Of a DNA stretch of 20,438 bases, positions 1-8,385 are shown piece after piece. The notes beneath the pieces are model-generated. The model worked only from the letters and a program-made list of their open reading frames with translations. It searched no databases and had not been told where the DNA came from. Made by a program: the position numbers and the translations under genes. This stretch comes from Marinoscillum sp964351885 (GTDB taxonomy: Bacteria > Bacteroidota > Bacteroidia > Cytophagales > Cyclobacteriaceae). The DNA lies in the NCBI GenBank assembly GCA_964351885.1, contig CAYGPP010000061.1, positions 1 through 20,438 on the forward strand. The letters are read 5' to 3'. How positions within the stretch are numbered: position 1 is the stretch's first letter; each line of letters starts with the position of its first letter.

Positions 1-103
1 CTCCCGAAAAAACTGGGTCGAACAGATCAGACAAGTGGATCAAGATGCTGAAGAGGACTTTATTCTCAATGATTTTGATGAAAACGAATGGGAGTGGAAA
101 TAG
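1..103 (+). CDS. Antitoxin of a MazEF/PemIK-type pair, C-terminal fragment
   Basis: An open frame (codons from base 2) enters from the left edge and ends at a TAG at 101-103, leaving about 33 residues. The fragment is acidic and tryptophan-rich, with NWVEQIRQ near its start and NEWEW near its end. This resembles the disordered tail with which MazE/AbrB-type antitoxins wrap around their toxin; in this group a 'GW.E/NW.E' helix followed by acidic residues is usual. It overlaps the toxin start at 88 by 16 bp, which implies translational coupling. The DNA-binding N-terminal domain lies outside the window, so the family is inferred mainly from the partner gene and the tail composition. Confidence 0.72.
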   Translation, partial: SRKNWVEQIRQVDQDAEEDFILNDFDENEWEWK

Positions 104-423
104 AACGTTTTGATGTTTGCTTGGTCAGGCTTGATCCCACTATAGGAAACGAAATCAAGAAAACTCGACCTGCCATTATCGTATCACCCAATGAAATCAA
201 TGAGTTCTGGAGTCCTTTGGTGATCATCCCTCTCACATCCAAAATCAGAGAACTCGACTTTAGAGTGAAAGTTACTTTTCAGGGAATAACTGGTCAAGCT
301 GCAATAGATCAAATTAAAGCGGTTGATAGAAAGCGGATCATCAAAAAACTAGGTTCTATTACAAGCCGAGATTCTAAAAAATTACTTAAGGGAATAGCGC
401 TTTTCTTCCGGAAGGAGAGTTGA
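88..423 (+). CDS. MazF/PemK family toxin (endoribonuclease)
   Basis: A 111-residue protein of usual MazF length. MazF/PemK toxins are small SH3-like-barrel ribonucleases that cleave mRNA at short sequences and are neutralised by the antitoxin encoded just upstream. Family marks are the N-terminal strand ending in RLDPTIGNEIKKTRPAI, with R27 in the position of the catalytic arginine, the PLTS segment with T50 in the position of the catalytic threonine, and the later DQIKAVDRKRIIKKLGSI stretch typical of the dimer-forming region. The ATG at 88 lies inside the antitoxin gene; a GTG at 94 would give a start closer to many homologues. Catalytic residues look intact, so the toxin should be active. 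The RNA target sequence cannot be read from the gene. Confidence 0.9.
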   Translation: MGVEIERFDVCLVRLDPTIGNEIKKTRPAIIVSPNEINEFWSPLVIIPLTSKIRELDFRVKVTFQGITGQAAIDQIKAVDRKRIIKKLGSITSRDSKKLLKGIALFFRKES

Positions 424-528
424 ATGCTACGCTAAGTCAAGTGTCCTTTTGGACTGTTAGCCCAGAATACGAACCACTTAAAGGATCTGGGATTATGGGC
501 ATATGTTTCATTCGCTTGAGTCCTGTTT

Positions 529-579
529 CTCAGGGAGTTTAAATTTTTTGAGGCTGGAATGCTGTTGAAACCCTCTGAG
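529..579. repeat. Imperfect inverted repeat between the toxin and DUF481-like genes
   Basis: CTCAGGGAGTTT at 529-540 and AAACCCTCTGAG at 568-579 pair at 10 of 12 positions across a 27-nt loop. The CTCAG/CTGAG ends resemble the arms of the hairpin repeat at 11243-11320, so this may be a decayed relative. No T-run follows, so it is not a convincing terminator. Function unknown. Confidence 0.25.
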
Positions 580-606
580 TAGGAGCGAACCTTTCCGAGT
601 CTGGAA

Positions 607-624
607 AATAGCATAAATGCTATT
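607..624. promoter_or_regulatory. 18-bp palindrome, candidate operator
   Basis: AATAGCATAAATGCTATT consists of two perfect 8-base arms around a central AA. It lies just 5 bases upstream of a TAnnTTTG match at 630-637, where a bound repressor or activator would touch RNA polymerase. It is the most symmetric short element in the left intergenic region. An operator for the downstream outer-membrane gene is an inference from symmetry and position. Confidence 0.4.
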
Positions 625-629
625 CTGGT

Positions 630-637
630 TATTTTTG
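630..637 (+). promoter_or_regulatory. Candidate -7 promoter element (TAnnTTTG) for the DUF481-like gene
   Basis: TATTTTTG fits the Bacteroidota primary sigma factor -7 consensus TAnnTTTG. It lies 68 bp before the ATG at 706, giving a leader of roughly 60 nt. No clear TTG/TTTG is found at the expected -33 spacing; that position is occupied by the 607-624 palindrome, which would fit an activator-dependent or repressed promoter. Confidence 0.35.
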
Positions 638-705
638 TACTACATGGCTATTGAGTCATTGCGAGTTCGCTGACTAGCCTTTAACCCAATCATTTACCTT
701 TATTC

Positions 706-1491
706 ATGCGCTTTATATTTCTTATTTTTTTCTTCCTCTTTTGCTATTCGCAGGTTAGTGCCCAGATTCTCAAAGTGAATAAGGGGTCATTGGCTTCAGA
801 CTCTTCAGATTATTTTATTGGTGTGATAGATGGCACTTTCGCGCTCAACAATAGGAGTTCCACTGCCGAAGTGCAAAATGTATATGTAGGGGTCAACACT
901 AATTTGGACGTGGTGTATGTGGCTAAGCAATCAGCCACTTTGCTGATTAGTGGATTGAATTACTTTAAAATAGGTGACAGCCCAGCCATCTACAATGGTA
1001 GTTCGCATCTACGGCATATTTTGAGAAGAGCTGCCAAACTGACTCCTGAGTTCTATACTCAGGTACAATTTGATGAGTCGAGAAATATGAGTCTTCGATA
1101 TCTCGCAGGGGCCGGATATCGTTGGAATATTCTCGAGAAAAAAAATATGTTGTATTGTGGGTTAGGTGTTTTCAACGAACACGAACGCTGGGCTGGTGAG
1201 CAGGAAACAATTGTTAAAAATCTATGGAAAGTAAATACCTACTTGAGTGGCGATGTTAAGATCACTCAAACTACCAATATCAATGCGATTGGTTATTTTC
1301 AATCTGGTTATGATCAGGAGGTTAATTCGTTTAGAAATAGATTTAGCGGACAGATTGAGATTAAAAATGCGCTGAATGCGCATCTCAAAGTGAAGCTTTC
1401 AGGTCAGTTTTTATGGGATGACCAACCCATTATTCCATTGAATGAGTTTATCTACCAAACCTTTGTGGGTTTGGAGTACGCTTTCAATTAG
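706..1491 (+). CDS. Secreted DUF481-like outer-membrane beta-barrel protein
   Basis: A 261-residue protein with a clear Sec signal peptide (very hydrophobic residues 1-16, likely cleavage after VSAQ at residue 20). The mature part is a run of amphipathic beta strands with alternating aromatic residues, ending in EYAFN. The segments LAGAGYRWNI and YCGLGVFNEHERW are like those of the DUF481 (YdiY-like, salt-induced outer-membrane protein) family, so I place it there with moderate confidence; no biochemical role is established for that family that I can rely on. It is the only full envelope gene on the plus strand in this half. It is 282 bp from the toxin gene and convergent with the ABC ATPase gene, so it is probably a single-gene unit. 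Confidence 0.75.
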   Translation: MRFIFLIFFFLFCYSQVSAQILKVNKGSLASDSSDYFIGVIDGTFALNNRSSTAEVQNVYVGVNTNLDVVYVAKQSATLLISGLNYFKIGDSPAIYNGSSHLRHILRRAAKLTPEFYTQVQFDESRNMSLRYLAGAGYRWNILEKKNMLYCGLGVFNEHERWAGEQETIVKNLWKVNTYLSGDVKITQTTNINAIGYFQSGYDQEVNSFRNRFSGQIEIKNALNAHLKVKLSGQFLWDDQPIIPLNEFIYQTFVGLEYAFN

Positions 1492-1532
1492 CGGTAAGAG
1501 AATTACGAATTAAAGGCTGAGAGGTCGGTTTT

Positions 1533-1567
1533 AAGAACTTGAGGTAGAGATGGTCAAGATTCTTTTC
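1533..1567 (+). terminator. Possible terminator after the DUF481-like gene
   Basis: AAGAACTTGA (1533-1542) pairs with TCAAGATTCTT (1554-1564) across an 11-nt loop, with one bulged base, and the 3' arm runs into a T-rich tail (TTCTTTTCC). It sits 42 bp after the stop at 1491, between two convergent genes. The T tract favours the plus-strand reading; on the minus strand the stem is followed by A residues instead. Confidence 0.4.
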
Positions 1568-1581
1568 CTGATCCTCGAGAT

Positions 1582-2290
1582 TCATTCTGCAAAGTAGTCT
1601 TCCAGTTGCTTGATAGACTCTTCACTTACAGATACATCATATTTCACTTGTCCACTCTCTATGAGTATTACTCTATCACAAGACTCAGCTATGTTTTGGA
1701 GATTGTGGCTTGATACAATCACACAGCGTCCTTTTTCTTTTTGGGCACGTATAAGCTTTCGAAGCTTAGACTGTGAAGTGGGATCAATATGTGCAAATGG
1801 TTCGTCCATGATGATGTACTTAGGGTCTCCAGCAAGCAACGAGAGGACACCTATCCGAACCTTCGTTCCCGTAGATAAATCTCGAATGTATTTCACACTT
1901 TCATCTATATCCTTATTGGAAAACTCACTGTATTGCGAGAGGAGTTCTGCTACATCAAATTGTGTGTTCTTCATCTTAAGGATAAAGGATAGATACTCTT
2001 TTGGTTTTAAAAACTCTATCAAGAAAGACTCATCTACAAATGCATTGAGATGATTNNNNNNNNNNGAGATGATTTTGCCAATCGGAAGATTGATCTACTC
2101 TGTTCCCTTCAATAGAAACATAACCTTCGTCTGGCTTATGAAGATCAAGAATTGACTTGAAGAAGGTCGTTTTTCCAGCTCCATTATTTCCTACCACTCC
2201 GACACACTCACCAGGGTTGATATCCAGTGATTCTATGTCTAAGGCGAGTATGCCTTTGAATGATTTTTTCAGATCTCGAACCTTAATCAT
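1582..2290 (-). CDS. ABC transporter ATP-binding protein, split by an assembly gap
   Basis: ATPase partner of the DUF5687-like permease. The N-terminal part (from ATG at 2290) carries Walker A GNNGAGKT at residues 34-41. The C-terminal part carries the signature LSTGTKVRIG, Walker B YIIMDEPFAHID and the H-loop SSHNL. Ten Ns (2056-2065) break the frame as given and would leave two fragments meeting near 2022-2055. The Ns are flanked on both sides by the same 9 bases, GAGATGATT (2047-2055 and 2066-2074). Merging the two copies removes 19 nt and joins both parts in one frame as DWQNHLNAFVDESFLIEFL, a normal continuation for this family, giving 229 residues. I therefore read it as one intact gene with an assembly artefact, not a pseudogene. 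Its start overlaps the permease stop (ATGA). Confidence 0.9.
2047..2074. other. Assembly gap (10 N) flanked by a 9-bp duplicated contig end
   Basis: The sequence GAGATGATT occurs immediately before and immediately after a run of exactly ten Ns at 2056-2065. This is what results when two contigs whose ends overlap are joined with a fixed-size gap instead of being merged. The true sequence is probably 19 nt shorter here. Confidence 0.9.
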
Positions 2291-3675
2291 GATTTGAAGC
2301 TTTGTGAAAGTTGATATTTCTTTTTCTGTAGCGTCTCTGTTATCGAGTTTATAAAAACACTTTTTAGCAAGATGCCGATTAGACCAATTCCTCCAAATAG
2401 TAGCAGTCCATTTTCGCCAAGTATTGCGTATCCGATTCCATACAACATCATAGGTATCAGCATGACCAAAAATGTGCTCAACATGATCGGCCCAGTCATC
2501 ATTCCATCATAATTCATAAATGAGTTCCCCGAAAGATCAATTTTAGAATTATGAAAAGTAGATCTGTAAAGCGTCAGTGGTACGGTAATGCCGATGTTAT
2601 AAAAAAGAATCGATGCAAGGTCGGTAATGTTCAGGTTGAGGATGATGATCGGTATTAAGCCTAGTAAGAACCCTATGAATGCTGTAGCAATGTAAAAGTT
2701 GTACCTCGTCTTTATGAAAACTTTTATCGGAATATTGACCATCAGAAAATCAAAATAGGTGCCTTCCCAGCCTAGCGAATAAGTACCATGTTGGATGATG
2801 AAGAACCCTGTAGTGATAAAGAATACAAGTGCACGAAAGCCAGATGGAACATCTGAATCTATTAGAAACGGGAGAACAAGAATCGCAATGAAACCAAATA
2901 GTAAGTTGGTACGTGTTCTTTTGTTTCTTGCTATTAGCGACCACTCAAGTTGAACAACAGGGTTATTAAAATTTAATGCTGGGATACTTTCAAGGAAGGT
3001 TTTTTTATCCTTTATCTCTAGCTGCGGTAATACATTAACAAAGTGAACCACTGTGAAGTAACACAAAACAACTCCTGATACTAACGCAGTAAGAGTAACT
3101 AAAGGATGGAGTAGATAGGTTCCTATTTCAAATTCTGGGAAGTATAGCGATACAATGACCAATGCTGCAATGACTGAGAACCAAAGGGTGCTTAAAAAGG
3201 GTTTGGTTACCTGAGTTGTTAATGAAAGAAAATGAGTAGCTATCCACCATCCGATCATACACACTGCGACTTGAATTCCCATCCATTCAGCAGCTTTGAA
3301 AACCATCGCAACTAGATTAATGAATAGTAGTATGGGTAAAAATCCGAAAAGCGTGGTAATCAGATACTGAATAGTTATAGTCTCTGGCTTTTTAATCCAA
3401 AGAGTATAATATTTCAGCATGGGAAAAGGACGTTTGAATACGATCTTTAATATCCAATCACTCATTATATAGAGCACCAAGAAGGGCGTATATTGTGCTT
3501 CTGAGGATCCCATATATTCTCCCAGAATGAGTGTATAATCATCGATCTGTCCGTAAATAGATGCAATAGATGATGCGAATAGAATAACAAGAATAGTGAA
3601 GGCAAATACCGCCCCATTAAAAGTAGGACTTCTTACAATAGACTGATAATGGTGCCTGATATAGAATAGATTCAT
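2287..3675 (-). CDS. DUF5687-like ABC transporter permease
   Basis: A 462-residue integral membrane protein with about ten hydrophobic segments, beginning MNLFYIRHHYQSIVRSPTFN and followed by a first membrane helix. Length, the charged N-terminal 'Y..H.YQ...RSP' start and the position directly before a DrrA-like ATPase fit the DUF5687 family, which in Bacteroidota encodes permease subunits of ABC-2-type exporters. A second cytoplasmic segment around VVQLEWSLIARNKRTRTN (about residues 241-258) precedes another bundle of helices, giving a two-half layout. The stop TGA shares bases with the ATPase ATG (ATGA), a strong sign that the two are made together. The substrate is unknown. It lies 60 bp after the permease-M1 fusion gene on the same strand, so the two exporters may share one transcript. 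Confidence 0.82.
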   Translation of the reverse strand: MNLFYIRHHYQSIVRSPTFNGAVFAFTILVILFASSIASIYGQIDDYTLILGEYMGSSEAQYTPFLVLYIMSDWILKIVFKRPFPMLKYYTLWIKKPETITIQYLITTLFGFLPILLFINLVAMVFKAAEWMGIQVAVCMIGWWIATHFLSLTTQVTKPFLSTLWFSVIAALVIVSLYFPEFEIGTYLLHPLVTLTALVSGVVLCYFTVVHFVNVLPQLEIKDKKTFLESIPALNFNNPVVQLEWSLIARNKRTRTNLLFGFIAILVLPFLIDSDVPSGFRALVFFITTGFFIIQHGTYSLGWEGTYFDFLMVNIPIKVFIKTRYNFYIATAFIGFLLGLIPIIILNLNITDLASILFYNIGITVPLTLYRSTFHNSKIDLSGNSFMNYDGMMTGPIMLSTFLVMLIPMMLYGIGYAILGENGLLLFGGIGLIGILLKSVFINSITETLQKKKYQLSQSFKS

Positions 3676-3735
3676 TTGAGGTGGTGTATTGAAAGGCCCA
3701 GAACCACTCGTAGCGTGGCTCAGGGTCTCTAAAAA

Positions 3736-6700
3736 TTACAATGTTTCTTCCTCCTTCTCACTCACATCCTTCATATTGTCCTTAGGATTTCTATCTATCA
3801 GCTTGTTGATCGGGTCGATACCGGCTTTTGAAGGTTTGGTGCTTACGGTTAAGGTAAACTCGTTTTCTGCTTTGCTGATTTTGTGCTTCTGCAGGTAGAT
3901 GATGCTGTCTTTACCATCACTTCCTTCGGCAAACACCCCAACATCTATCCAATCTTTCAGCTCTTGTTCTTCTTCATTCCCTAGACTGTCAGCTTGATAT
4001 TTGATGGTATTCACTTTGAAGTTGACAATAAATTCATCTTCAGAGACCTCTTCATATTCTGCATCAATGGTCTTGTTTTCAAATAGGGTAATCGTCTCAA
4101 ACATATCTGTGATGATGAATTGTAAACTATCGGGAGTCACGGCGCGATAGTACTTAATCAAATCTTTAGAAGTAGGATATGGTGCTTCTTTGAAGGCATA
4201 GTCTTTATTGAATCGCTGGAGTGCTGCATTCACACTATCCTCACTTATATAATCTTGCAAAGCATACATGATAAGTGACCCTTTTCGATAATGAATATAG
4301 CCCTGACCTTCCACTTGATTTAACGGTTGTTCTTTCTTTTGCTCGAAGGTTCTACCCATCAAGTAACTGTTCAATTCAAATTTCAAGAACTCTTTGATGA
4401 TCTCTGGCTTGAATTTCTTCTTCATCACCATCAATGCCGAGTACTGAGACAATGTCTCGGAAAGCATAGCATTACCTTTTACGCCCGCTTCAGTGACCTG
4501 ATGTCCCCACCACTGGTGAGCTACTTCGTGAGCGGTCACATAGAATGGCAAGTCAACATTGTCTTCTTTAATATGTTGAATAAACCCAATTCCTTCTGAG
4601 AAAGGCACCGTGTTAGCGTAGGACTGAGCAAAACCTCTATATCTCGGAAACTCCATAATCCGAAGTTGTCTGAATTGATATGGGCTGAAATTATCAGTGT
4701 AGTAGTCGAGTGCCTCTTTCATACCTCCCATCATTCTATCAAGATTGTATTCATGACCTTTATTATAATAGATCTCTAGTGCCACTTCCGGCAAAGAATC
4801 TACAGTTGGAATCCAAGTGTCTGTTGCTACTTCATAGTTTGCAGATACGATCGAGTAAAAGTTGACCATCGGTGTATCCATTTTGTAATGGTAGAAGACC
4901 CTCTTGCCTTCATTCCATTTCTTTTGGAGGTAACCCGGTGCAATGGCCATTTGACTACTATCAGTACTAATTATTACCTCAAAACTGATCTTGTCCGAGT
5001 CATCCCCAAATAGACTATTGGCAATTCCACGAGGGTCATCAGTTTCCATCATGCGCTCTTTTACTTCCAGATCCTGTTCCTTTCGATCATCGTCACTTCC
5101 CAATTCAAATCCATCATTATAACCTAATGTTGGGAAATAAGTGAGGTTATTAAAAAAGGTGCCATTATACACTACGTCATTGTTAGAACCTCCTTCTTTA
5201 AATCCCTGAGTAACAAATTCCACATCGAAATTCATTTTGAGTGAATCACCTGGCAGTAGTGGTGCTTCCAAAGAGTAAATGGTATATCTGAAATCTTCGT
5301 AGATAGTGTCTATTTCAAAAACTGAAGTAAAGCTCAAAGTGGTTTTCAACTGACTATCAGTGGCTTCTTGAATGTGAATTGTAGGTATGGTATCCTGAGT
5401 TTTATTCTTAAGCACAAAGTACCCAGAAGCCTTGAAGTCACGAGATGCAGGGAAGATGTCAACTTCCACATAAGTATCAATAACTTTAGGCTGAGACATA
5501 AACTGATACTTTTTTAGCGTTCGCTCATATAAAGCCTGATCAGCTTTTTGGTCATCAGAGTTTTGATATTCATTCAAGATATTGGTATTGTAATAGATAT
5601 AAGCGCCAGTTCCGCCAAACACAATCAATGCAACAACTATTGAAGCAATAGCTGACACATTCAAACGATTAGCTCCAAGCTTCAATCTGATCATGAACTT
5701 AGAGTCGATTCCCCTTACGGTAAATAGAATCGCCACCGCATAGAATACAGCAGCTAGCCCAAACCAATAGAGATTAAACCAAGAGAATGGCGTCACATAA
5801 TGACCGTATTGGTTCATTTCCGAATAGGTTCCCAGAGATGCTCTAGCGAAGTAGAACATGTTGTGCTCGATACCCAATTCATTGATTACAATCAAAGACA
5901 TATAGAACATGAACATCAGTCCAAATCCCACAAACTTATGATTGACCAGAGCCTGTATAAAAAGGCCAAGCACGAGATATAATATCATTACTGAGAGCGT
6001 GTCACCAAAGAGATTGGTGATGTAAATGCCCCATTCAATGTTTGGATATCCTTTTATGATTTGGATCGCTATACCAGTGAACATAAGAACTGTGAGAATG
6101 AAAATACTCATCATCACCATTCCCAAAAACTTACTCGCTAGACTTACATAGTTGGTAAATGGGAGGGCATCATAGATTAAGTTCATTTTGATATCCCGCT
6201 CTTTCCATACGATTTCTCCGGTGTAGAATACAGTGATAATGATAAAGAACAAATTGAATACACCAATCATACTGACTGCTCTGCTGCTCGTCATGTAAAC
6301 CTCTATGTCATATCCTCCAGTGCCTCCTACAAATGCCAGAATCAGCACAAAGGCAACTCCTGCTAAAGCAATGAATAGGAAAGGACCTTGCTTGATGATC
6401 CATTTAAAATAAAACCACGATAAACTTTTGATCTGTACAAGCTGCGCTGCAATCCCGAAATTTTGATTAACTGCTGGTGACTCTATGTGATCTTCAGCTA
6501 GTTCTCTAGCTGCACGGCTTGCATTTTTCTTGGTTTTTTTACTAGCGTTTCCTACTTGTTGGAAATTGAACTTGACATAAGTTAACACTAAAGAAAGAAG
6601 ACCGATTCCTATCCAAATTAGGCGATTACTCAAAATGTATCTAGAGAACGGCATAAGCAATTCATTTTGCTCGGAGACTGTCCAGTATTGAGTAGTTACT

Positions 6701-7356
6701 TCCAATGCGCCAAATCCGAACGGGTCGAGCATGGCTGCCAGCGTTTGATTATCCAGCTGAGACAAGAATGAACTCGCGATTAGATAACCCATAAATAAAG
6801 TAATCCCTTGAGCATAAACCACAACCATTCGTTTGCCAAGAGAGCCTCCCATAAAGAAGATAGCTCCAAAGATGAACAGGTTGGGAATGATGAAAGTGAC
6901 GAATGGATTCCAATAGCGAATGAAACTAAATTCCATGAGCCTATCGGCATTATCAAGCCATGGCCATTGAAATGCTTGACCAAACATCGCACCCAGGATG
7001 ATACCCGAGCAGATAAATAGTAAAATGATGAACGATCCAATAAATTTTCCACCCAAATAGCTCATTTTGCTTGTAGGCGTGGTGAAAATCATAGAATCAG
7101 TCTTGTGCTCAAAATCCCGAAGTACAGGTACTCCCATGACCGCTGACGCGATGAAGATTCCGAAGATCATCACGGCAAGCATGATGCCAGTAAGGACGAT
7201 AGGGGCATTTTCCATCACCTTACCTCCACTACCTCCCGCCTGAACAATATCAGTAGCTGTAGCTAAAAAGGTCATCAGGAAAATGATGATAAAATAAATG
7301 TATGTGACCGGTCTGCTGAAACGATAGTTCAGCTCAAACTTGATAAACTCTAGCAT
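3736..7356 (-). CDS. ABC-2 permease fused to an M1-family aminopeptidase
   Basis: A 1206-residue fusion. Residues 1-265 form a first ABC-2-like membrane half; a charged linker with KKTKKNAS follows (about 270-300); residues 310-560 form a second membrane half; a last helix spans about 567-588. From about 600 the protein is soluble and predicted extracytoplasmic. This part is an M1 (gluzincin) peptidase: HEVAHQWW at 943-950 gives the zinc-binding histidines 943 and 947 and catalytic E944, E967 (in SETLSQY) is the third zinc ligand, and HYRKG supplies the usual tyrosine. I count 19 residues between H947 and E967, one more than in classical M1 enzymes, and see no GxMEN exopeptidase motif; a FAQSYANT segment stands in that area. 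The same fusion is known in Bacteroidota but its substrate is not. It lies 18 bp after its ATPase gene. Confidence 0.92.
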   Translation of the reverse strand: MLEFIKFELNYRFSRPVTYIYFIIIFLMTFLATATDIVQAGGSGGKVMENAPIVLTGIMLAVMIFGIFIASAVMGVPVLRDFEHKTDSMIFTTPTSKMSYLGGKFIGSFIILLFICSGIILGAMFGQAFQWPWLDNADRLMEFSFIRYWNPFVTFIIPNLFIFGAIFFMGGSLGKRMVVVYAQGITLFMGYLIASSFLSQLDNQTLAAMLDPFGFGALEVTTQYWTVSEQNELLMPFSRYILSNRLIWIGIGLLSLVLTYVKFNFQQVGNASKKTKKNASRAARELAEDHIESPAVNQNFGIAAQLVQIKSLSWFYFKWIIKQGPFLFIALAGVAFVLILAFVGGTGGYDIEVYMTSSRAVSMIGVFNLFFIIITVFYTGEIVWKERDIKMNLIYDALPFTNYVSLASKFLGMVMMSIFILTVLMFTGIAIQIIKGYPNIEWGIYITNLFGDTLSVMILYLVLGLFIQALVNHKFVGFGLMFMFYMSLIVINELGIEHNMFYFARASLGTYSEMNQYGHYVTPFSWFNLYWFGLAAVFYAVAILFTVRGIDSKFMIRLKLGANRLNVSAIASIVVALIVFGGTGAYIYYNTNILNEYQNSDDQKADQALYERTLKKYQFMSQPKVIDTYVEVDIFPASRDFKASGYFVLKNKTQDTIPTIHIQEATDSQLKTTLSFTSVFEIDTIYEDFRYTIYSLEAPLLPGDSLKMNFDVEFVTQGFKEGGSNNDVVYNGTFFNNLTYFPTLGYNDGFELGSDDDRKEQDLEVKERMMETDDPRGIANSLFGDDSDKISFEVIISTDSSQMAIAPGYLQKKWNEGKRVFYHYKMDTPMVNFYSIVSANYEVATDTWIPTVDSLPEVALEIYYNKGHEYNLDRMMGGMKEALDYYTDNFSPYQFRQLRIMEFPRYRGFAQSYANTVPFSEGIGFIQHIKEDNVDLPFYVTAHEVAHQWWGHQVTEAGVKGNAMLSETLSQYSALMVMKKKFKPEIIKEFLKFELNSYLMGRTFEQKKEQPLNQVEGQGYIHYRKGSLIMYALQDYISEDSVNAALQRFNKDYAFKEAPYPTSKDLIKYYRAVTPDSLQFIITDMFETITLFENKTIDAEYEEVSEDEFIVNFKVNTIKYQADSLGNEEEQELKDWIDVGVFAEGSDGKDSIIYLQKHKISKAENEFTLTVSTKPSKAGIDPINKLIDRNPKDNMKDVSEKEEETL

Positions 7357-7374
7357 GATGAAGTTGGTTATGGG

Positions 7375-8265
7375 TTAGACTGCAGCTTCAGCAGTTGGAG
7401 TTGATTCCTTAATTTTGGAGAAATATACATCTTCCAAATCAGCTATTTCGGCAGTAAATCCGTCAGGCTTAGTGTCGCTATTAACGTGGATTTTAGGCTT
7501 TCCAGCTATCAGTCTTTCAGAGATCACGTTGTATTTTTCTTTGTACCCTTCGAGTTCTTCTTTATCGATAGTCTTACTCCAGATTTTTCCTTCTATGCTT
7601 TTGATAGACTCTAGCGGATTGCCTGTAAGCAACACTTCTCCTTGATTGATGATCGCCATTTTGGTACACAGTTCCTTCACATCGTCTACTATGTGAGTGG
7701 ATAGAATCACCACAGTATTTTCTCCTAGCTCACTCAAGAGGTTGAGAAATCTATTGCGCTCGGCAGGATCGAGACCAGCTGTTGGCTCATCTACTATGAT
7801 GAGTTTAGGATTGGAAATCAATGCTTGCGCGATTCCAAATCGTTGTTTCATTCCCCCCGAATATCCACCCAGACCTTTTTTTCTGTGCTGCCAAAGGTTC
7901 GTTTTTTGCAACAGGGATTTGACCAGTTGCTTTCGCTCTTTGGTGTTGGTGATTCCTTTGAGTACCGCAATGTGATCTAGGAGATCTTCTGCGGAGACTT
8001 TAGGATAAACCCCGAATTCTTGCGGTAGATAGCCCAAAACTCTACGAGTAGCTTCTTTATCAATCAATACATCAATATCACCTAATGTAACAGATCCAGT
8101 ATCTGGTTCCTGTAATGTAGCGATGGTTCGCATTAGCGATGACTTACCCGCGCCATTTGGCCCAAGGAGTCCGAACATTCCTACCGGAATGTCTAATGTC
8201 ACATCTTTAAGCGCTTGTACCCCGTTTGGGTAGGTTTTGGATAGGTTTTGGATGGATAGGTTCAT
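7375..8265 (-). CDS. ABC transporter ATP-binding protein (partner of the permease-M1 fusion)
   Basis: A 296-residue ATPase of the DrrA/CcmA exporter type: Walker A GPNGAGKS at 35-42, Q-loop in GYLPQEFGVYP (78-88), signature YSGGMKQR (135-142), Walker B LIIVDEPTAGLD (155-166), and H-loop histidine 191 in STHIVDD. The C-terminal 80 residues form the regulatory tail usual for this type. I chose the ATG at 8265 because the conserved domain starts at once (MNLSIQNLSKTYPNG); the frame is open further to a TTG at 8307, but those 14 extra residues look unlike the family. It energises the membrane halves of the fusion protein encoded 18 bp downstream. No clear TAnnTTTG element is found upstream; TAATTTTC at about 8309-8316 (minus strand) is one base off. 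Confidence 0.92.
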   Translation of the reverse strand: MNLSIQNLSKTYPNGVQALKDVTLDIPVGMFGLLGPNGAGKSSLMRTIATLQEPDTGSVTLGDIDVLIDKEATRRVLGYLPQEFGVYPKVSAEDLLDHIAVLKGITNTKERKQLVKSLLQKTNLWQHRKKGLGGYSGGMKQRFGIAQALISNPKLIIVDEPTAGLDPAERNRFLNLLSELGENTVVILSTHIVDDVKELCTKMAIINQGEVLLTGNPLESIKSIEGKIWSKTIDKEELEGYKEKYNVISERLIAGKPKIHVNSDTKPDGFTAEIADLEDVYFSKIKESTPTAEAAV

Positions 8266-8332
8266 GTAGGTTATATGTGGTTTTCTGGTTAGAGTAGAAT
8301 AACTCAAGAAAATTACAACAACTCTACCAAAC

Positions 8333-8366
8333 CCACTTAATGAGAATGCATTACTTTGATAAGTGG
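8333..8366. repeat. Inverted repeat between the carboxypeptidase-domain gene and the ABC operon
   Basis: CCACTTA (8333-8339) and TAAGTGG (8360-8366) are perfect 7-base arms around a 20-nt loop that itself holds the palindrome AATGCATT. On the minus strand it falls after the stop of the upstream gene and before the ATPase start. There is no T-run behind it, so a terminator is unproven; it could also be a protein-binding site. Confidence 0.3.
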
Positions 8367-8385
8367 TTGAGTAAAACTTCCGGGA

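Noticed and set aside
1610..2053. Plus-strand 147-codon frame opposite the ABC ATPase
   Set aside because: It lies antisense to the signature and Walker B coding region and runs toward the N gap; its translation shows no family features, whereas the minus strand is clearly an ATPase.
1582..2290. ABC ATPase as a frameshifted pseudogene
   Set aside because: The break coincides exactly with the Ns and the duplicated 9-mer; merging the duplicate restores a complete protein, so the lesion is in the assembly.
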